From positions 124,001 to 188,000 of the forward strand of contig JAKASJ010000001.1 of the NCBI GenBank assembly GCA_021819085.1: a DNA stretch of 64,000 nt. Direction: 5' to 3'. This document shows, one piece after another, positions 18,799-27,717 of this stretch; position 1 is the first letter of the stretch, and each line of letters opens with the position of its first letter. The translations under genes and the position numbers were made by a program. The DNA is from Pseudomonadota bacterium. Lineage in GTDB: Bacteria; Pseudomonadota; Gammaproteobacteria; Acidiferrobacterales; UBA6901. The notes under the pieces were generated by a model, which was given only the letters and a program-made list of their open reading frames with translations, searched no databases and was not told where the DNA came from.

Positions 18799-19421
18799 AG
18801 ACCTTGAGGGAAAATATAAACCGGGGGCTTTACGAAGGGTTTCCCCACCTCGAGCGTAATTTGGTCATGGGCTTTGAGGACGATATCGCGGATCTTGCCG
18901 AAGACCGGTCGTCCATTGACATAGGCGCGCACCTGGCCCGTGAGTCCCGCCACATTGTGCTCGTTCAGGGGTTTTCCCCAAATATCAAAAAAATTGCCCA
19001 ACGTGTACACACGACGATTGGGCGATTCAATATGCACAATTCCCGTCGCGTCATGCGTGTGCAGCCAGTAGTAGCCGCTACCCGCCGCGACAAAGCCGTG
19101 TATCACCGTGAACGGTTTGACGATGCCAATTCCATCAGGTATCGCCAACTGTTCGCCGTGATAAAATAACGACACATGCACATGGAGGTGCGTCTTGAGC
19201 ATCTCGTGACCGGATCCCTCGATTCCATCCACGACCTGGCCGTTTCCACCCTGACGGGTATCGCCCGCCGCAAACGCCGTCTTGCCAAGCTGTGTACCCT
19301 GGACAAGCTGAATAGGCCGAGGGGGAATGGGCGTGGCGTCGGTTTGCGCGAAAGCCCATCCGTTACCGCTTGCGAAAAGCATCAACATCGAAAGAAAAGT
19401 GGCCGGGCGAATGGGCATCAT
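18795..19421 (-). CDS. Secreted hypothetical protein with HxHxH and HTHD motifs
   Basis: Predicted periplasmic or exported protein of 208 residues. A Sec signal peptide spans about 1-25 (MMPIRPATFLSMLMLF, cut near AFA-QT). I use the ATG 19419-19421 behind GGGA; an ATG at 19436 is possible. The mature part has HLHVHVSLFYHG (His78, 80, 82), WLHTHDATGIVHIESP (His121, 123, Asp124, His130) and YTLGNFFDIWGKPL, conserved in a widespread uncharacterised family. The histidine clusters suggest metal binding; no reaction is known to me. It lies between the integrase stub and an insertion sequence. Confidence 0.75.
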   Translation of the reverse strand: MMPIRPATFLSMLMLFASGNGWAFAQTDATPIPPRPIQLVQGTQLGKTAFAAGDTRQGGNGQVVDGIEGSGHEMLKTHLHVHVSLFYHGEQLAIPDGIGIVKPFTVIHGFVAAGSGYYWLHTHDATGIVHIESPNRRVYTLGNFFDIWGKPLNEHNVAGLTGQVRAYVNGRPVFGKIRDIVLKAHDQITLEVGKPFVKPPVYIFPQGL

Positions 19422-19495
19422 AGGTTTCCCATGCATTGGTTAAGTGCGGACTAGTTCAATTCAAGGGCATAGGTTGAATAGTACCTAACGGCTAA

Positions 19496-20827
19496 CTTTG
19501 GTATGAAACCGTACACCCTCAGGCACTATACAGAAAGCGGATCTTGCGTATCTCGGTGCGACACCCCTCGTATTCCGAATACACATGGAGCATCGCTTGC
19601 TCGAGTTCAAGCAAGGCAAACACGTATTGGTTGAGGTAGGCGCCGGGCAGATCGATGAAACGCTCAAGTACCACGATCCCGATCTCCTCATTGCGCTCTT
19701 TCCAGATCTCGACAAAACGGATAAAGCCGATCCGCTTGCCGCGCGTGGTGGCGAGGCACGCTAGATTGATCGTCTCGCCCGCGCGGTGATAACGAAGTCC
19801 CTTCGCACGCAGCCGCTCCTCGAATTTGAACCGGAAGAACTCCTCGCTCTCGGCATTGAAGCGCGCGCACTCGACATCAATGGCCTCGGGCGAGGTGAAC
19901 GTATGCTTGGCCCAGAGCTTCTCGGTAAACGTGCGGTTATGACCCTCGATGTGGGGGTTGGTATACGAACGATAGGGCGCGGCAAAGAGTGGCGTGACGT
20001 TGCTGTTTAACAGAAACTTGAGGAACCGCCCGATCACGGCGACGTGCCGAATCGCCCCGCGGAAGGCCGTGGCGTTGTCGATACGCATGACGTGCGGGAT
20101 CGGATGATCGGTCCAGAAGCGGGCGAGCGGCTCGACTGCTGCCTCCACGGTTTCGGCTGAAACACGGTATATCTGGTACAGTTCGAACCATTGGGTGTAG
20201 CTTGTCGAGAAGACCGAAATCGGCTCGCGCGCACCCAGGATATATTTCTTGCCGATGAAGTCGCAGGCCTGCTGAATCCGCCCCAATCCCACGATCGTCC
20301 TGATCGGGAAGCGATGACGCTCAACGATATCCTGACCCTTGGTTCTCTTCTTCGGCGCATGTGTCTGTAATCCCGCCCTGCGCACGGATTCATCGATCAA
20401 CCACAGTGAGGGCCGGTCCTCCTTCGGGTAGCGCTTCACGTAGTCCATCTGGATGTGCGGAGACCCGAGAAAGTATTTCTTCTGATCGATGCGGGCCTGC
20501 TTCAAGGCAATCACCCGTTCACGCACGAGCGGCGTATATTTACGTAACGTTCCCTTGACCCAGCCGCGACTCTCCTCATACGTCTCTTGCTTCAGCCAGG
20601 CAATGAGCGTGGCGCGGCGCACGCCCAGCCGTCGCGCGATCTCGGAGGTACCGACGCCTTGGCGCTTGAGTTCCATCGCCTCGGCGTGCTTTTTTTGGCT
20701 TCGTCCTGTTTCATCGCGAAATCCTCCTCAGCCATCACACCGCACAAAAACATGATGACAACACCAAATCGCTGTTGCTGTCATCCTGGCCCGGTGGACC
20801 GAGGGGGTGTACGGTTTTATTCCAAAG
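19496..20827 (-). mobile_element. Insertion sequence, about 1.33 kb, with terminal inverted repeats
   Basis: The left end, CTTTGGTATGAAACCGTACA then CCC (from 19496), matches the reverse complement of the right end, CTTTGGAATAAAACCGTACA then CCC (ending 20827), at about 21 of 23 positions. One DDE transposase lies between on the minus strand. I see no clear target-site duplication, so the exact ends could be a few bases inside. The family is rve-type, IS3/IS481-like in its catalytic core; I do not assign a named element. Confidence 0.8.
19519..20714 (-). CDS. DDE (rve) transposase, probably needing a -1 frameshift
   Basis: The main frame (19519-20676, 385 residues) has an N-terminal helix-turn-helix (GVGTSEIARRLGVRRATLIA) and an integrase core: Asp in QQACDFIGKKY, Asp in VMRIDNATAF, and Glu in PHIEGHNRTFTEKLW. 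The natural start is likely the ATG 20712-20714, behind GGAGG, reading MKQDEAKK; it is one base out of frame. A run of seven A (20690-20696) lies between, and a -1 slip or an eighth A gives KKHAEAMELKRQ and joins the frames. Either programmed slippage or an inactivating indel. The insertion sequence ends flank it. Confidence 0.8.
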
Positions 20828-20964
20828 CCAGCCCCTAACACTTGTCTTCCGAGTACACCCAACGTCCCCGTTCACACGTCAGCAAAGACGCCGGAGCCAG
20901 AAAACCGTTTCGGATCCTGCAAGATCCAAACCACGCCATTTCGGTGTAAATTGGGTATGGCCAT

Positions 20965-21678
20965 GTGCGTAGCGTATTGCGGGCCTGTGGTCCCGAGGAG
21001 CAAAATACGCGAAAACCCGCTCAGCAAAAGCTGCCCGGCATCGAGTTTGCAGAGGACACCACGCTGACTACAAAAGCCCATTGGGAAACGGTCTACCAGA
21101 GAAAGCCCGCCGACTCGGTCAGCTGGTTTCAGCCACGCGCGCAGCGGTCTCTGGACTTGATCCGCAGCATTACAGCAGGGCGCGACATCTCGGTCATCGA
21201 CGTCGGCGGCGGCGCATCAACGCTTGTGGACGATTTGACAGCGGATGCAAGTTTCGATGTCTCTGTGCTCGACATCTCCTCGGCGGCTCTTGGCGTAGCG
21301 CGTCAAAGGCTGGCCGCCAGATCTGGGCGCGTGCACTGGATCGAAGGAGACATAACCGGGATCGAACTCCCCGAGCAGGCGTACGACATCTGGCACGACC
21401 GTGCCGTTTTCCATTTTCTCACAGACGTGGAACAGAGATCGGCGTATGTCGAACAGGTCAGGCGTGCTGTTCGCCCGGGCGGACATGTCATCGTGGCGGC
21501 ATTCGGTCCGAATGGGCCTACCCAATGCAGCGGCCTCCCGGTTGTTCGCTACTCCCCGGACACGCTGCATGCAGAGTTCGGACCGGCGTTCGAGCTGGTT
21601 GAGCACATGAACGAGGCGCACCATACGCCAGCCGGAGCGATCCAGCAGTTCGTCTACTGCCATTGCGTCATGCATTGA
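20965..21678 (+). CDS. Class I SAM-dependent methyltransferase
   Basis: Methyltransferase of up to 237 residues. Motif I is VIDVGGGASTLVDDL, followed by the acidic VSVLDISSAAL, IEGDIT and the DIWHDRAVFHFLTD loop. It resembles small thiopurine-like or tellurite-resistance type methyltransferases, substrate unknown. The conserved part begins TTKAHWETVYQRKPADSVSW; its expected initiator is a CTG at 21064, while the GTG at 20965 adds 33 unconserved residues. So either the start is CTG or the original ATG was lost. It lies just beyond the insertion sequence. Confidence 0.8.
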   Translation: MRSVLRACGPEEQNTRKPAQQKLPGIEFAEDTTLTTKAHWETVYQRKPADSVSWFQPRAQRSLDLIRSITAGRDISVIDVGGGASTLVDDLTADASFDVSVLDISSAALGVARQRLAARSGRVHWIEGDITGIELPEQAYDIWHDRAVFHFLTDVEQRSAYVEQVRRAVRPGGHVIVAAFGPNGPTQCSGLPVVRYSPDTLHAEFGPAFELVEHMNEAHHTPAGAIQQFVYCHCVMH

Positions 21679-22131
21679 ATTGCCTGCGTTCGCAACAAGC
21701 GTCAGAAGTACGCATCTTTCCGCTTTTTCGAACAGGCCGCCATCCTCTGAATACCGTCAAACCAGATGAACCCGGTTAAAACCGCTGCGGAGATTCAGGA
21801 CGGGTCCCGTCGGTAACAAGAGCGGTGCCGCGGTATCGAGAAGCTGATCGGATGCCACCCGGCCATTCGCGAAGATAAGAAAGCCGGCTCCCCTGCCGGG
21901 AAGTAACCTGAAAAAACTTCATTCTGGCCACAGATCGCGGATCGCCATCGCTGCCTTTCCCGGAACTATCTTTAAGCAAACGCAACTAAAAACAAATTCG
22001 CCGATTTGCGGTTCGCGCAGGACCTCCGGATCTTGTCCGGTTGTCTTCGCCCAAACACGGAGTCCGGCATTGTCCAGCTGGGGCGCGCTCGGTCCTCCAT
22101 CCGAATAGCAGTGGCTCATGGGATCTGCCGA
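21679..22131. other. Intergenic region without a supported gene
   Basis: About 450 bases between the methyltransferase and the PAP2 gene. Only short frames with no conserved motif are present. A small inverted repeat (CCGGATCTTGTCCGG near 22027-22041) is the only structure I noticed. Confidence 0.5.
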
Positions 22132-22917
22132 ATGAAACGCTTACACGGACTCGCGGGATTCATGCTTGCGGCATTACTGATTGCACCAGATCAGGGAATG
22201 GCCTCACAGACACCGGTGGTCACTTCGACCACCAGCGAGGCTCCGGCAAGCGCTGCCGACCAGGCGAAGGACCCCATCGCGCGACTGTTCCGTCAACGCG
22301 ATGTCACCTCAGGCCTCGCCGGGGCCTATCTGACCGGCGCAACGCTCGGCGTGCTCGACTGGGCCGCCCTGCACCAGCTCGATCACCCCATGCACGAAGA
22401 CACAAGCGGCATATGGTCCATCGCCCGCGTGGGCCAGTTCCCCGCAGAGCTGATCGGCGTTACCCTGGCCGGTGCCATTTGGGAAGGCGGAGGAAATCGT
22501 CTCGGCCGGACTTTATGGCAAAGTCTGGACGCCGCTGCCATCGCCGGAGTATCGACGACAGCGCTGAAATATACCTTCCAGAGAGAACGCCCGTCGCAGA
22601 CAACGAACCCTGACCGATGGTTCCAGGGCACCCATGCGCAGAGCTTCCCGAGCGGCGACGTGTCTTCCATCACGGCTCTCGTGACTCCGATTATCCTCGA
22701 GTATCACAGCACCGATCCCTGGGTCGATGCGCTCGCTGCGGTTCCGGCATTCGACATGGCCGCCCGGGTCAAAGCCCACGGCCACTGGCAGACCGATGTG
22801 GTCTCCGGCGCCGCGGTGGGCATCGTCAGCGGTTACTTCGCTCACCGCTTCAAAGAACCCTTTATCCTGAGTCTGCTGCCAAATGGTTTTTATGTGGGGC
22901 TGAAATCGAAGTTCTGA
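22132..22917 (+). CDS. PAP2-family phosphatase, exported
   Basis: Acid-phosphatase/PAP2 protein of 261 residues from the ATG at 22132, with a signal peptide (about 1-25, AALLIAPDQGMAS) and a hydrophobic core. Motif C1 is K146-X6-RP154, and C3 is R212-X5-H218-X3-D222. Motif C2 reads PSGD (173-176) where most members have PSGH, so the usual acid histidine is replaced; a subgroup with PSGE/PSGD exists. Substrate may be a lipid or polyprenyl phosphate. It is convergent with the DsrE gene. Confidence 0.85.
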   Translation: MKRLHGLAGFMLAALLIAPDQGMASQTPVVTSTTSEAPASAADQAKDPIARLFRQRDVTSGLAGAYLTGATLGVLDWAALHQLDHPMHEDTSGIWSIARVGQFPAELIGVTLAGAIWEGGGNRLGRTLWQSLDAAAIAGVSTTALKYTFQRERPSQTTNPDRWFQGTHAQSFPSGDVSSITALVTPIILEYHSTDPWVDALAAVPAFDMAARVKAHGHWQTDVVSGAAVGIVSGYFAHRFKEPFILSLLPNGFYVGLKSKF

Positions 22918-22937
22918 CGCCGGATACCTCCCCAGTG

Positions 22938-22964
22938 CCGCCCGGTGCGAGATTCACCGGGCGG
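22938..22964. terminator. Stem-loop between convergent genes
   Basis: A 10-bp perfect stem (22938-22947 with 22955-22964) around a 7-base loop lies between the PAP2 stop and the DsrE-gene stop. It can fold in either transcript. There is no T run. Confidence 0.55.
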
Positions 22965-22978
22965 ACGAGCAAACCGGA

Positions 22979-23482
22979 TCAATAAACCGGCACCAGGTTA
23001 TATCCCTTGGCCTGATAGCCGATAGCCGAGATATAGCCATTACCGACCGGCTGCACATCCGGAATGACGTCGCGCGGTGAGACATCCATGCCCTTGAGCG
23101 CTACCCCGCAGGCCTGCAGCTTCACACCCATGCCCTTGAGCTTTTCGACCTTCTTCTGGACCCCCGCCACAGACCGCTCCTCCATGTAGGGAATGCCACG
23201 GCGATCCTTCGTCAGAAACGCGACATCCGGACCGACGAACACGACCACGATCGTGGGCTTCACGCCTTGGGCGCGCATTCCGGTATCGGTCTTCTCGACC
23301 ACCGACAGCACGTGCGCCACCTGCCCTGGATTATTGACATCGATCATGAACACGGCCTTGGCCTTCGTGAGGCCATGCAGGGCATCGGTGTCCTTGAGCA
23401 TGGCTGCCTGGGCGCTGGCCATTGGCAGAAACCCGGCAGCGATCAGGGGCAACATGGCAATCCAAAGCGATCTTGTTCTCAT
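22979..23482 (-). CDS. Exported DsrE/DsrF-like family protein
   Basis: Protein of 167 residues with a signal peptide (about 1-27, LIAAGFLPMASAQA) and a single DsrE-like domain. The fold's conserved end is seen as KLKGMGVKLQACGVALKG with Cys125. DsrE-family proteins carry sulfur on this cysteine or bind partners in sulfur metabolism; exported members are poorly known. GAGG-type ribosome site precedes the ATG. The 298-base gap upstream (23483-23780) holds only a short unsupported frame. Confidence 0.8.
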   Translation of the reverse strand: MRTRSLWIAMLPLIAAGFLPMASAQAAMLKDTDALHGLTKAKAVFMIDVNNPGQVAHVLSVVEKTDTGMRAQGVKPTIVVVFVGPDVAFLTKDRRGIPYMEERSVAGVQKKVEKLKGMGVKLQACGVALKGMDVSPRDVIPDVQPVGNGYISAIGYQAKGYNLVPVY

Positions 23483-23780
23483 CGTTTACTCCTCTGGAGG
23501 TGAATGGGATACAGCGTGCAAAAAAATATCCACGCTGGAGCATGCCCCAGGGATCATATCGCCGGAGCCTGACGCCAGCAACGCACGTGCCAGGTCCTCA
23601 GTGTCTTTCCGCACAAGCACCGCACGCATCACGGTTCCTGTGAACCACGCTTCCCTTACCAATCCGAAATGCGCTGCGGGACTCCTGCCGTTGTGCCATT
23701 TCGAAACCCGGCACCCGCGCGAAGCCGCGACGGTCGGGAAACACACCGCAGACCTTCAGAATGGCCTCGTCAACGAACGG

Positions 23781-25223
23781 CTAGTCACCCGCCAGTCCCT
23801 GCACCATCGCCGCCACCCGCTGTGGATGACGGCGATGGATCCAGGCGAATACAACCACTCCCGACAACAGGTATGCCAGGAACAGGGCCGTGACCAAACC
23901 CTGCGAGGAGGACGGAAACGGATAGAGGTTGCCCCACAGCACGTAGAGCAGCACGGGAAGTCCCACCAGCGTCGCCAGCAGCGAACCGAGCGGCGGACGT
24001 CCAGTGAGCCGCCAGAGATAACGCGGGGCAGCAATGCAGGCCAGACTATAGATCACCAGGAATCCCATGGCCGTGAAGATTCCGAAGAGATTCACGGCAG
24101 CAAGCACAGGCGCATGGCTGACCGCCATGAACATCACGAAACCGATCATTGCGACACCCAGCAGATGCAAGGCCGGTGTCGGTGTGTGGTGACGGGGATG
24201 TACCTGCGCCAGGATCCGCGGAAGCACTCCATGACGCGCCATGGAATACAGGACACGGGAAATGCTGTTCAGTGTCGCGACGCAGGCGCTGAAGGCGGCG
24301 GCGGCCATGGCCAGATCGGAGAAGACTGCAAGCCAGGGTACGTCATTGCGGGCAGCAATCAGGTTCAGAGGCGCCGTCGTGCGACCGAGCAGCATCGTGT
24401 CATCACGGAAACCGAGCACTTCGGCATAGGCCATGAATACGAAGAAGACGCCGACCACCACCACGCTGAGCAGGATGGCCCGCGGCACGGTCTTTTCGGA
24501 GCCGCGGCGCTCGCGTGCCAGGTTTCCGGCCGTCTCAAATCCTCCGTAGGCAAGCACCGTCAGCATACAGGCGAGAAAGAAGCCATGTCGGTCAACGCGT
24601 GACACGTCGAGCTGGGCCGGATCGATGAAGCCATGGCGGACGAACACAACAACACCGATCGCTACGATGCAGGCGATGGAAAATCCTTCCACAATCAGCC
24701 CGTAACGCGCGGCGAGCTCGACATCGCGCACCGCCAGCGACCAGGCAATGGCGGCCAGCGCCAGGCCGATCGCCCAGGCCGGCACGGTCAGGTGCAGCAC
24801 CGCCAGCGCCTTGGCGGCGAATACACCGCCCAGCACCGGGGCAGCCAATAGCGCCCCCAGATAGCCGCCGACCATGGCCCAGCCCGCGACAATCCCGGCC
24901 ACCGGATGCAGCGCGCGGCTGAGGTAAACAAACAGGGAACCGGCAGCCGGAGCGTGCCGGGCAAGCCGCGCGACCTGACCGGCAACCAGCAGCATGAGCG
25001 CGCCGACCACCAGATATACCAGCCAGGTCAGCGTGCCGGCATTGGCCGCAACCAGCGAAACGGTCACTGCCGCCATCGCCGAGGGCGTGATGTTGGCCAC
25101 CGCGTGGCCCAGCACCTCGGTGAAGGACAGGCGTCCGCCACGCAATCCGCTGTCGGAGCCTGCGCCGCTGTCGTCAGCCGGCGTCGCAGGTTCCCTCTGC
25201 AGCATGCTCCGATCCTCAGACAT
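23781..25223 (-). CDS. APC-family amino acid permease
   Basis: Inner-membrane amino acid/polyamine transporter of 480 residues with about 12 hydrophobic segments. The start is the ATG 25221-25223 behind GGAGA; the frame extends to 25376 without support. Family features are TPSAMAAVTVSLVAANAGTL in helix 1, AAGSLFVYLSRALHPVAGI, and YGGFETAGNLARERRGSEKT in the middle. It lies 149 bases after livF on the same strand, so may be co-transcribed with the ABC transporter. Substrate not readable. Confidence 0.88.
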   Translation of the reverse strand: MSEDRSMLQREPATPADDSGAGSDSGLRGGRLSFTEVLGHAVANITPSAMAAVTVSLVAANAGTLTWLVYLVVGALMLLVAGQVARLARHAPAAGSLFVYLSRALHPVAGIVAGWAMVGGYLGALLAAPVLGGVFAAKALAVLHLTVPAWAIGLALAAIAWSLAVRDVELAARYGLIVEGFSIACIVAIGVVVFVRHGFIDPAQLDVSRVDRHGFFLACMLTVLAYGGFETAGNLARERRGSEKTVPRAILLSVVVVGVFFVFMAYAEVLGFRDDTMLLGRTTAPLNLIAARNDVPWLAVFSDLAMAAAAFSACVATLNSISRVLYSMARHGVLPRILAQVHPRHHTPTPALHLLGVAMIGFVMFMAVSHAPVLAAVNLFGIFTAMGFLVIYSLACIAAPRYLWRLTGRPPLGSLLATLVGLPVLLYVLWGNLYPFPSSSQGLVTALFLAYLLSGVVVFAWIHRRHPQRVAAMVQGLAGD

Positions 25224-25372
25224 GCCCCGGTCTCCGCCGGTCCCGGTCGCTCGATACGGCAGAGACGTCCCGGCGTACTGCGGCGTCCAGCGCATGCGCT
25301 GCGGTTCGCCACGCTGATGGGGATCCTGTGTCGCGGTCACGCGGCAGCCGTCCGGCGGAGCCGATCGCGCCT

Positions 25373-26131
25373 TCAATCCCGGCCGGCATCCGGGGTTTCC
25401 TGCAATCCGAAATAGCTGCGGCGCAGGATATCGTCCTGCTCCAACGCGGTGCGGTCACCGGCAAAGCGAATGCGCCCGCCCTCCAGGATACAGGCACGCC
25501 CGGCCAGCTCCAGAAAGCCCAGATTCTGCTCGGCAATGAGCATCGCCAATCCTGCGCCGTGCAGCTGCCTCAGTGTGGCGATCACTTCCTTTACATAGCG
25601 CGGTGACAATCCCGCCGAGGGTTCGTCCATGACAAGCAACCGTGGCCCGCTCATGAAGGCCTTGGCCAGACTCAGCATCTTGCGCTGCCCGCCGCTCAGA
25701 CTGCCGGCCAGCACGCCCCGGCGCTGCACCAGATCGGGGAACATCACGTAGAGCTCCTGTGCGCGCCGCTGGACCTCGCGACGCGGCAAGTAATAGCCGC
25801 CGAGCTTCAGGTTCTCCTCGATGCTGAGATTGGGGAAGACACCGACTTCCGACATATAGGCGATGCCCTGGCGCACCCGCTGGTCAGTGCGCTGGCCTTC
25901 CAGGCGCTGGCCCCGAAACTCAATGCGCCCCCGCCACAGCGCGACCAGCCCTAGCAAGGCCTTGAGCAGTGTGGTCTTGCCGGCGCCATTGGGGCCAAGC
26001 AGGATGACGCACTCCGCATTACCGATCTCGAGATCGACGTCCCACAGCACCTGCAACGGACCATAGCCCGCAACCAGGCCGGAGGCCCGCAGCAGTGGGC
26101 TTGCTCGTTCAGCCGCCGAGAAAGACATCAA
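25373..26131 (-). CDS. livF: Branched-chain amino acid-type ABC transporter ATP-binding protein LivF
   Basis: ATPase of 252 residues for a HAAT-class ABC importer. Walker A is GPNGAGKTT (46-54), the signature is LSGGQRKMLSLAKAF, and Walker B is LLVMDEPSAGLSP; the stretch AEQNLGFLELAGR is typical for LivF. The gene overlaps livG by 23 bases. Together with LivG it energises LivH/LivM. Confidence 0.93.
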   Translation of the reverse strand: MMSFSAAERASPLLRASGLVAGYGPLQVLWDVDLEIGNAECVILLGPNGAGKTTLLKALLGLVALWRGRIEFRGQRLEGQRTDQRVRQGIAYMSEVGVFPNLSIEENLKLGGYYLPRREVQRRAQELYVMFPDLVQRRGVLAGSLSGGQRKMLSLAKAFMSGPRLLVMDEPSAGLSPRYVKEVIATLRQLHGAGLAMLIAEQNLGFLELAGRACILEGGRIRFAGDRTALEQDDILRRSYFGLQETPDAGRD

Positions 26132-26819
26132 TCACCTGCTGATCGCGTGCGGCAACCTCCAGGGAGCCTTCGAAGATCTCACGTCCTGCATCCATGACGA
26201 CAACACGGGAGGTGAGTTCCCGCAGAAATCCGAGCAGGTGTTCGACCACCAGCAGGGCCACACCCGAGCGGGCGATCGTCGTCAGCGTTTGCGCCATGCG
26301 CTGCAATTCGACCGGATTCAAGCCGGCCCCGAGTTCATCCACCAGCAGCAGCCGTGGTCTGGCGATCAGGGCACGGGCCAGATCGAGCCGCTTCTGCTGC
26401 GCGCTGTTGAGGCTTGCGGCTTCGCGCCCGACAAGCGGCGCGAGCTCGAGAAACTCCAGACACTTCCCGATCTCGGCGCGGTCGGCCCGGCTGTAGACCG
26501 CCGCCACCTCCAGGTTCTCACCCACCGTCAACCCCTTGAACGGTTTCGGCACCTGAAAGGTACGATTGATTCCCAGATGGGCCCGGCGGTGAATCGGCAA
26601 TCCGCCGATCGACCGGCCGTCCAGGAGGACCATGCCGGCATCGGCTGAATAGACACCGGAAATCACGTTGATAGCCGTGGTCTTGCCCGACCCGTTGGGG
26701 CCGACCAAACCCAGGACCTCGCCCGGCGCGAGTTCGAGGGTGAGCCCGTCCAGGGCCTGGAACGCGCCAAAGCGCTTGCTCAGGCGCTCGACACTGAGCA
26801 GCGGTGCGCTAGGGGACAT
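26109..26819 (-). CDS. livG: ABC transporter ATP-binding protein LivG
   Basis: Second ATPase of the importer, 236 residues. Walker A is GPNGSGKTT (40-48), and the LivG-type stretch GINRTFQVPKPFKGLTVGEN is present. The ABC signature is unusual: LNSAQQKRLDLARAL where LSxGQQR is normal. Walker B is LLLVDELGAGLNP. Since signature residues of one subunit work on ATP in the other, the degenerate signature predicts one weakened ATP site. It overlaps livM by 11 bases. Confidence 0.9.
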   Translation of the reverse strand: MSPSAPLLSVERLSKRFGAFQALDGLTLELAPGEVLGLVGPNGSGKTTAINVISGVYSADAGMVLLDGRSIGGLPIHRRAHLGINRTFQVPKPFKGLTVGENLEVAAVYSRADRAEIGKCLEFLELAPLVGREAASLNSAQQKRLDLARALIARPRLLLVDELGAGLNPVELQRMAQTLTTIARSGVALLVVEHLLGFLRELTSRVVVMDAGREIFEGSLEVAARDQQVIDVFLGG

Positions 26820-27717
26820 GGATCTTAACCCGGCGCAGCAGCGAGACGAGGCCGTTGGGCAGAAACAGCACCAGCAGCACGATTACGATCCCGAATACGA
26901 GCTGGAAGTACTCGGGCTGCGAGATGCCGATCCAGTTGTACAGTCCGTAGAGCAGCAGGGTGCCCATGATCGGCCCGACCAGCGTTGCGACACCGCCGAA
27001 AAGCGTAAAGACGATGGCAAATACACTGATATTGAGGTCGAATACCGACTTCGGATAGAACACCGACACATGCCAGGCATAGGTGCCTCCGGCAAGCCCG
27101 GCGAGCGCGGCACTGAGCAGCCAGGCACGGATGCGTTCGCGCACAACATTGATCCCGGCAAACCCGGCACTGATCGGCTCCTCACGGATAGCCTGAAGCG
27201 CCAGGCCCATGTGCGAGTTGCGCAGATAGACGACGACCGCGAGCGCCATTGCCAGCACCACAACCATGGTGGCGTAGCTTGCACCGGAATTGTAGACCTG
27301 TGCGAGACTGATTCCGTAGGGGCCCTGGGTAAGTGACACCAGATGCGGATTGGAGACGATGTAGTAGACGACTTCGGATGCCGCCAGACTGGCGATGGCA
27401 AAATACGCCCCGGACAGCCTAAGCAGCGGCGCGAGCAACAATGCCACCAGGACAGAGACCGCGGCCCCGACAAACAACGCCGGCACCGGCGGTAGATGTA
27501 CCAGCAGGATGGCAAGCGACGCCCCGTAGGCGCCCGCACCGAAGAACCCTACGTAACCGAATGGCAGATAGCCCGTGAAGCCAAAAAGCACGTTGATGCC
27601 CTGGGCCAAAACCAGATACATCATCATGTTAAACAGCAGGGCATGGTTGCCGTAGACGAACGGCAACAGGGCAAAAAGCAGCACCACTCCGACGCTGTAC
27701 CACCCACCCCTAGGCAA
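26809..27717 (-). CDS. livM: ABC transporter permease LivM
   Basis: Membrane permease of 302 residues with about eight hydrophobic segments. The family pattern is seen in INVLFGFTGYLPFGYVGFFG and the coupling-helix region GLALQAIREEPISAGFAGIN. It starts with TTG (27715-27717) that overlaps the livH stop. It forms the channel with LivH. Confidence 0.92.
   Translation of the reverse strand: MPRGGWYSVGVVLLFALLPFVYGNHALLFNMMMYLVLAQGINVLFGFTGYLPFGYVGFFGAGAYGASLAILLVHLPPVPALFVGAAVSVLVALLLAPLLRLSGAYFAIASLAASEVVYYIVSNPHLVSLTQGPYGISLAQVYNSGASYATMVVVLAMALAVVVYLRNSHMGLALQAIREEPISAGFAGINVVRERIRAWLLSAALAGLAGGTYAWHVSVFYPKSVFDLNISVFAIVFTLFGGVATLVGPIMGTLLLYGLYNWIGISQPEYFQLVFGIVIVLLVLFLPNGLVSLLRRVKIHVP

Noticed and set aside
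23486-23746. 86-codon minus-strand frame upstream of the DsrE gene
   Set aside because: No family, no clear ribosome site; kept only as a doubtful frame.
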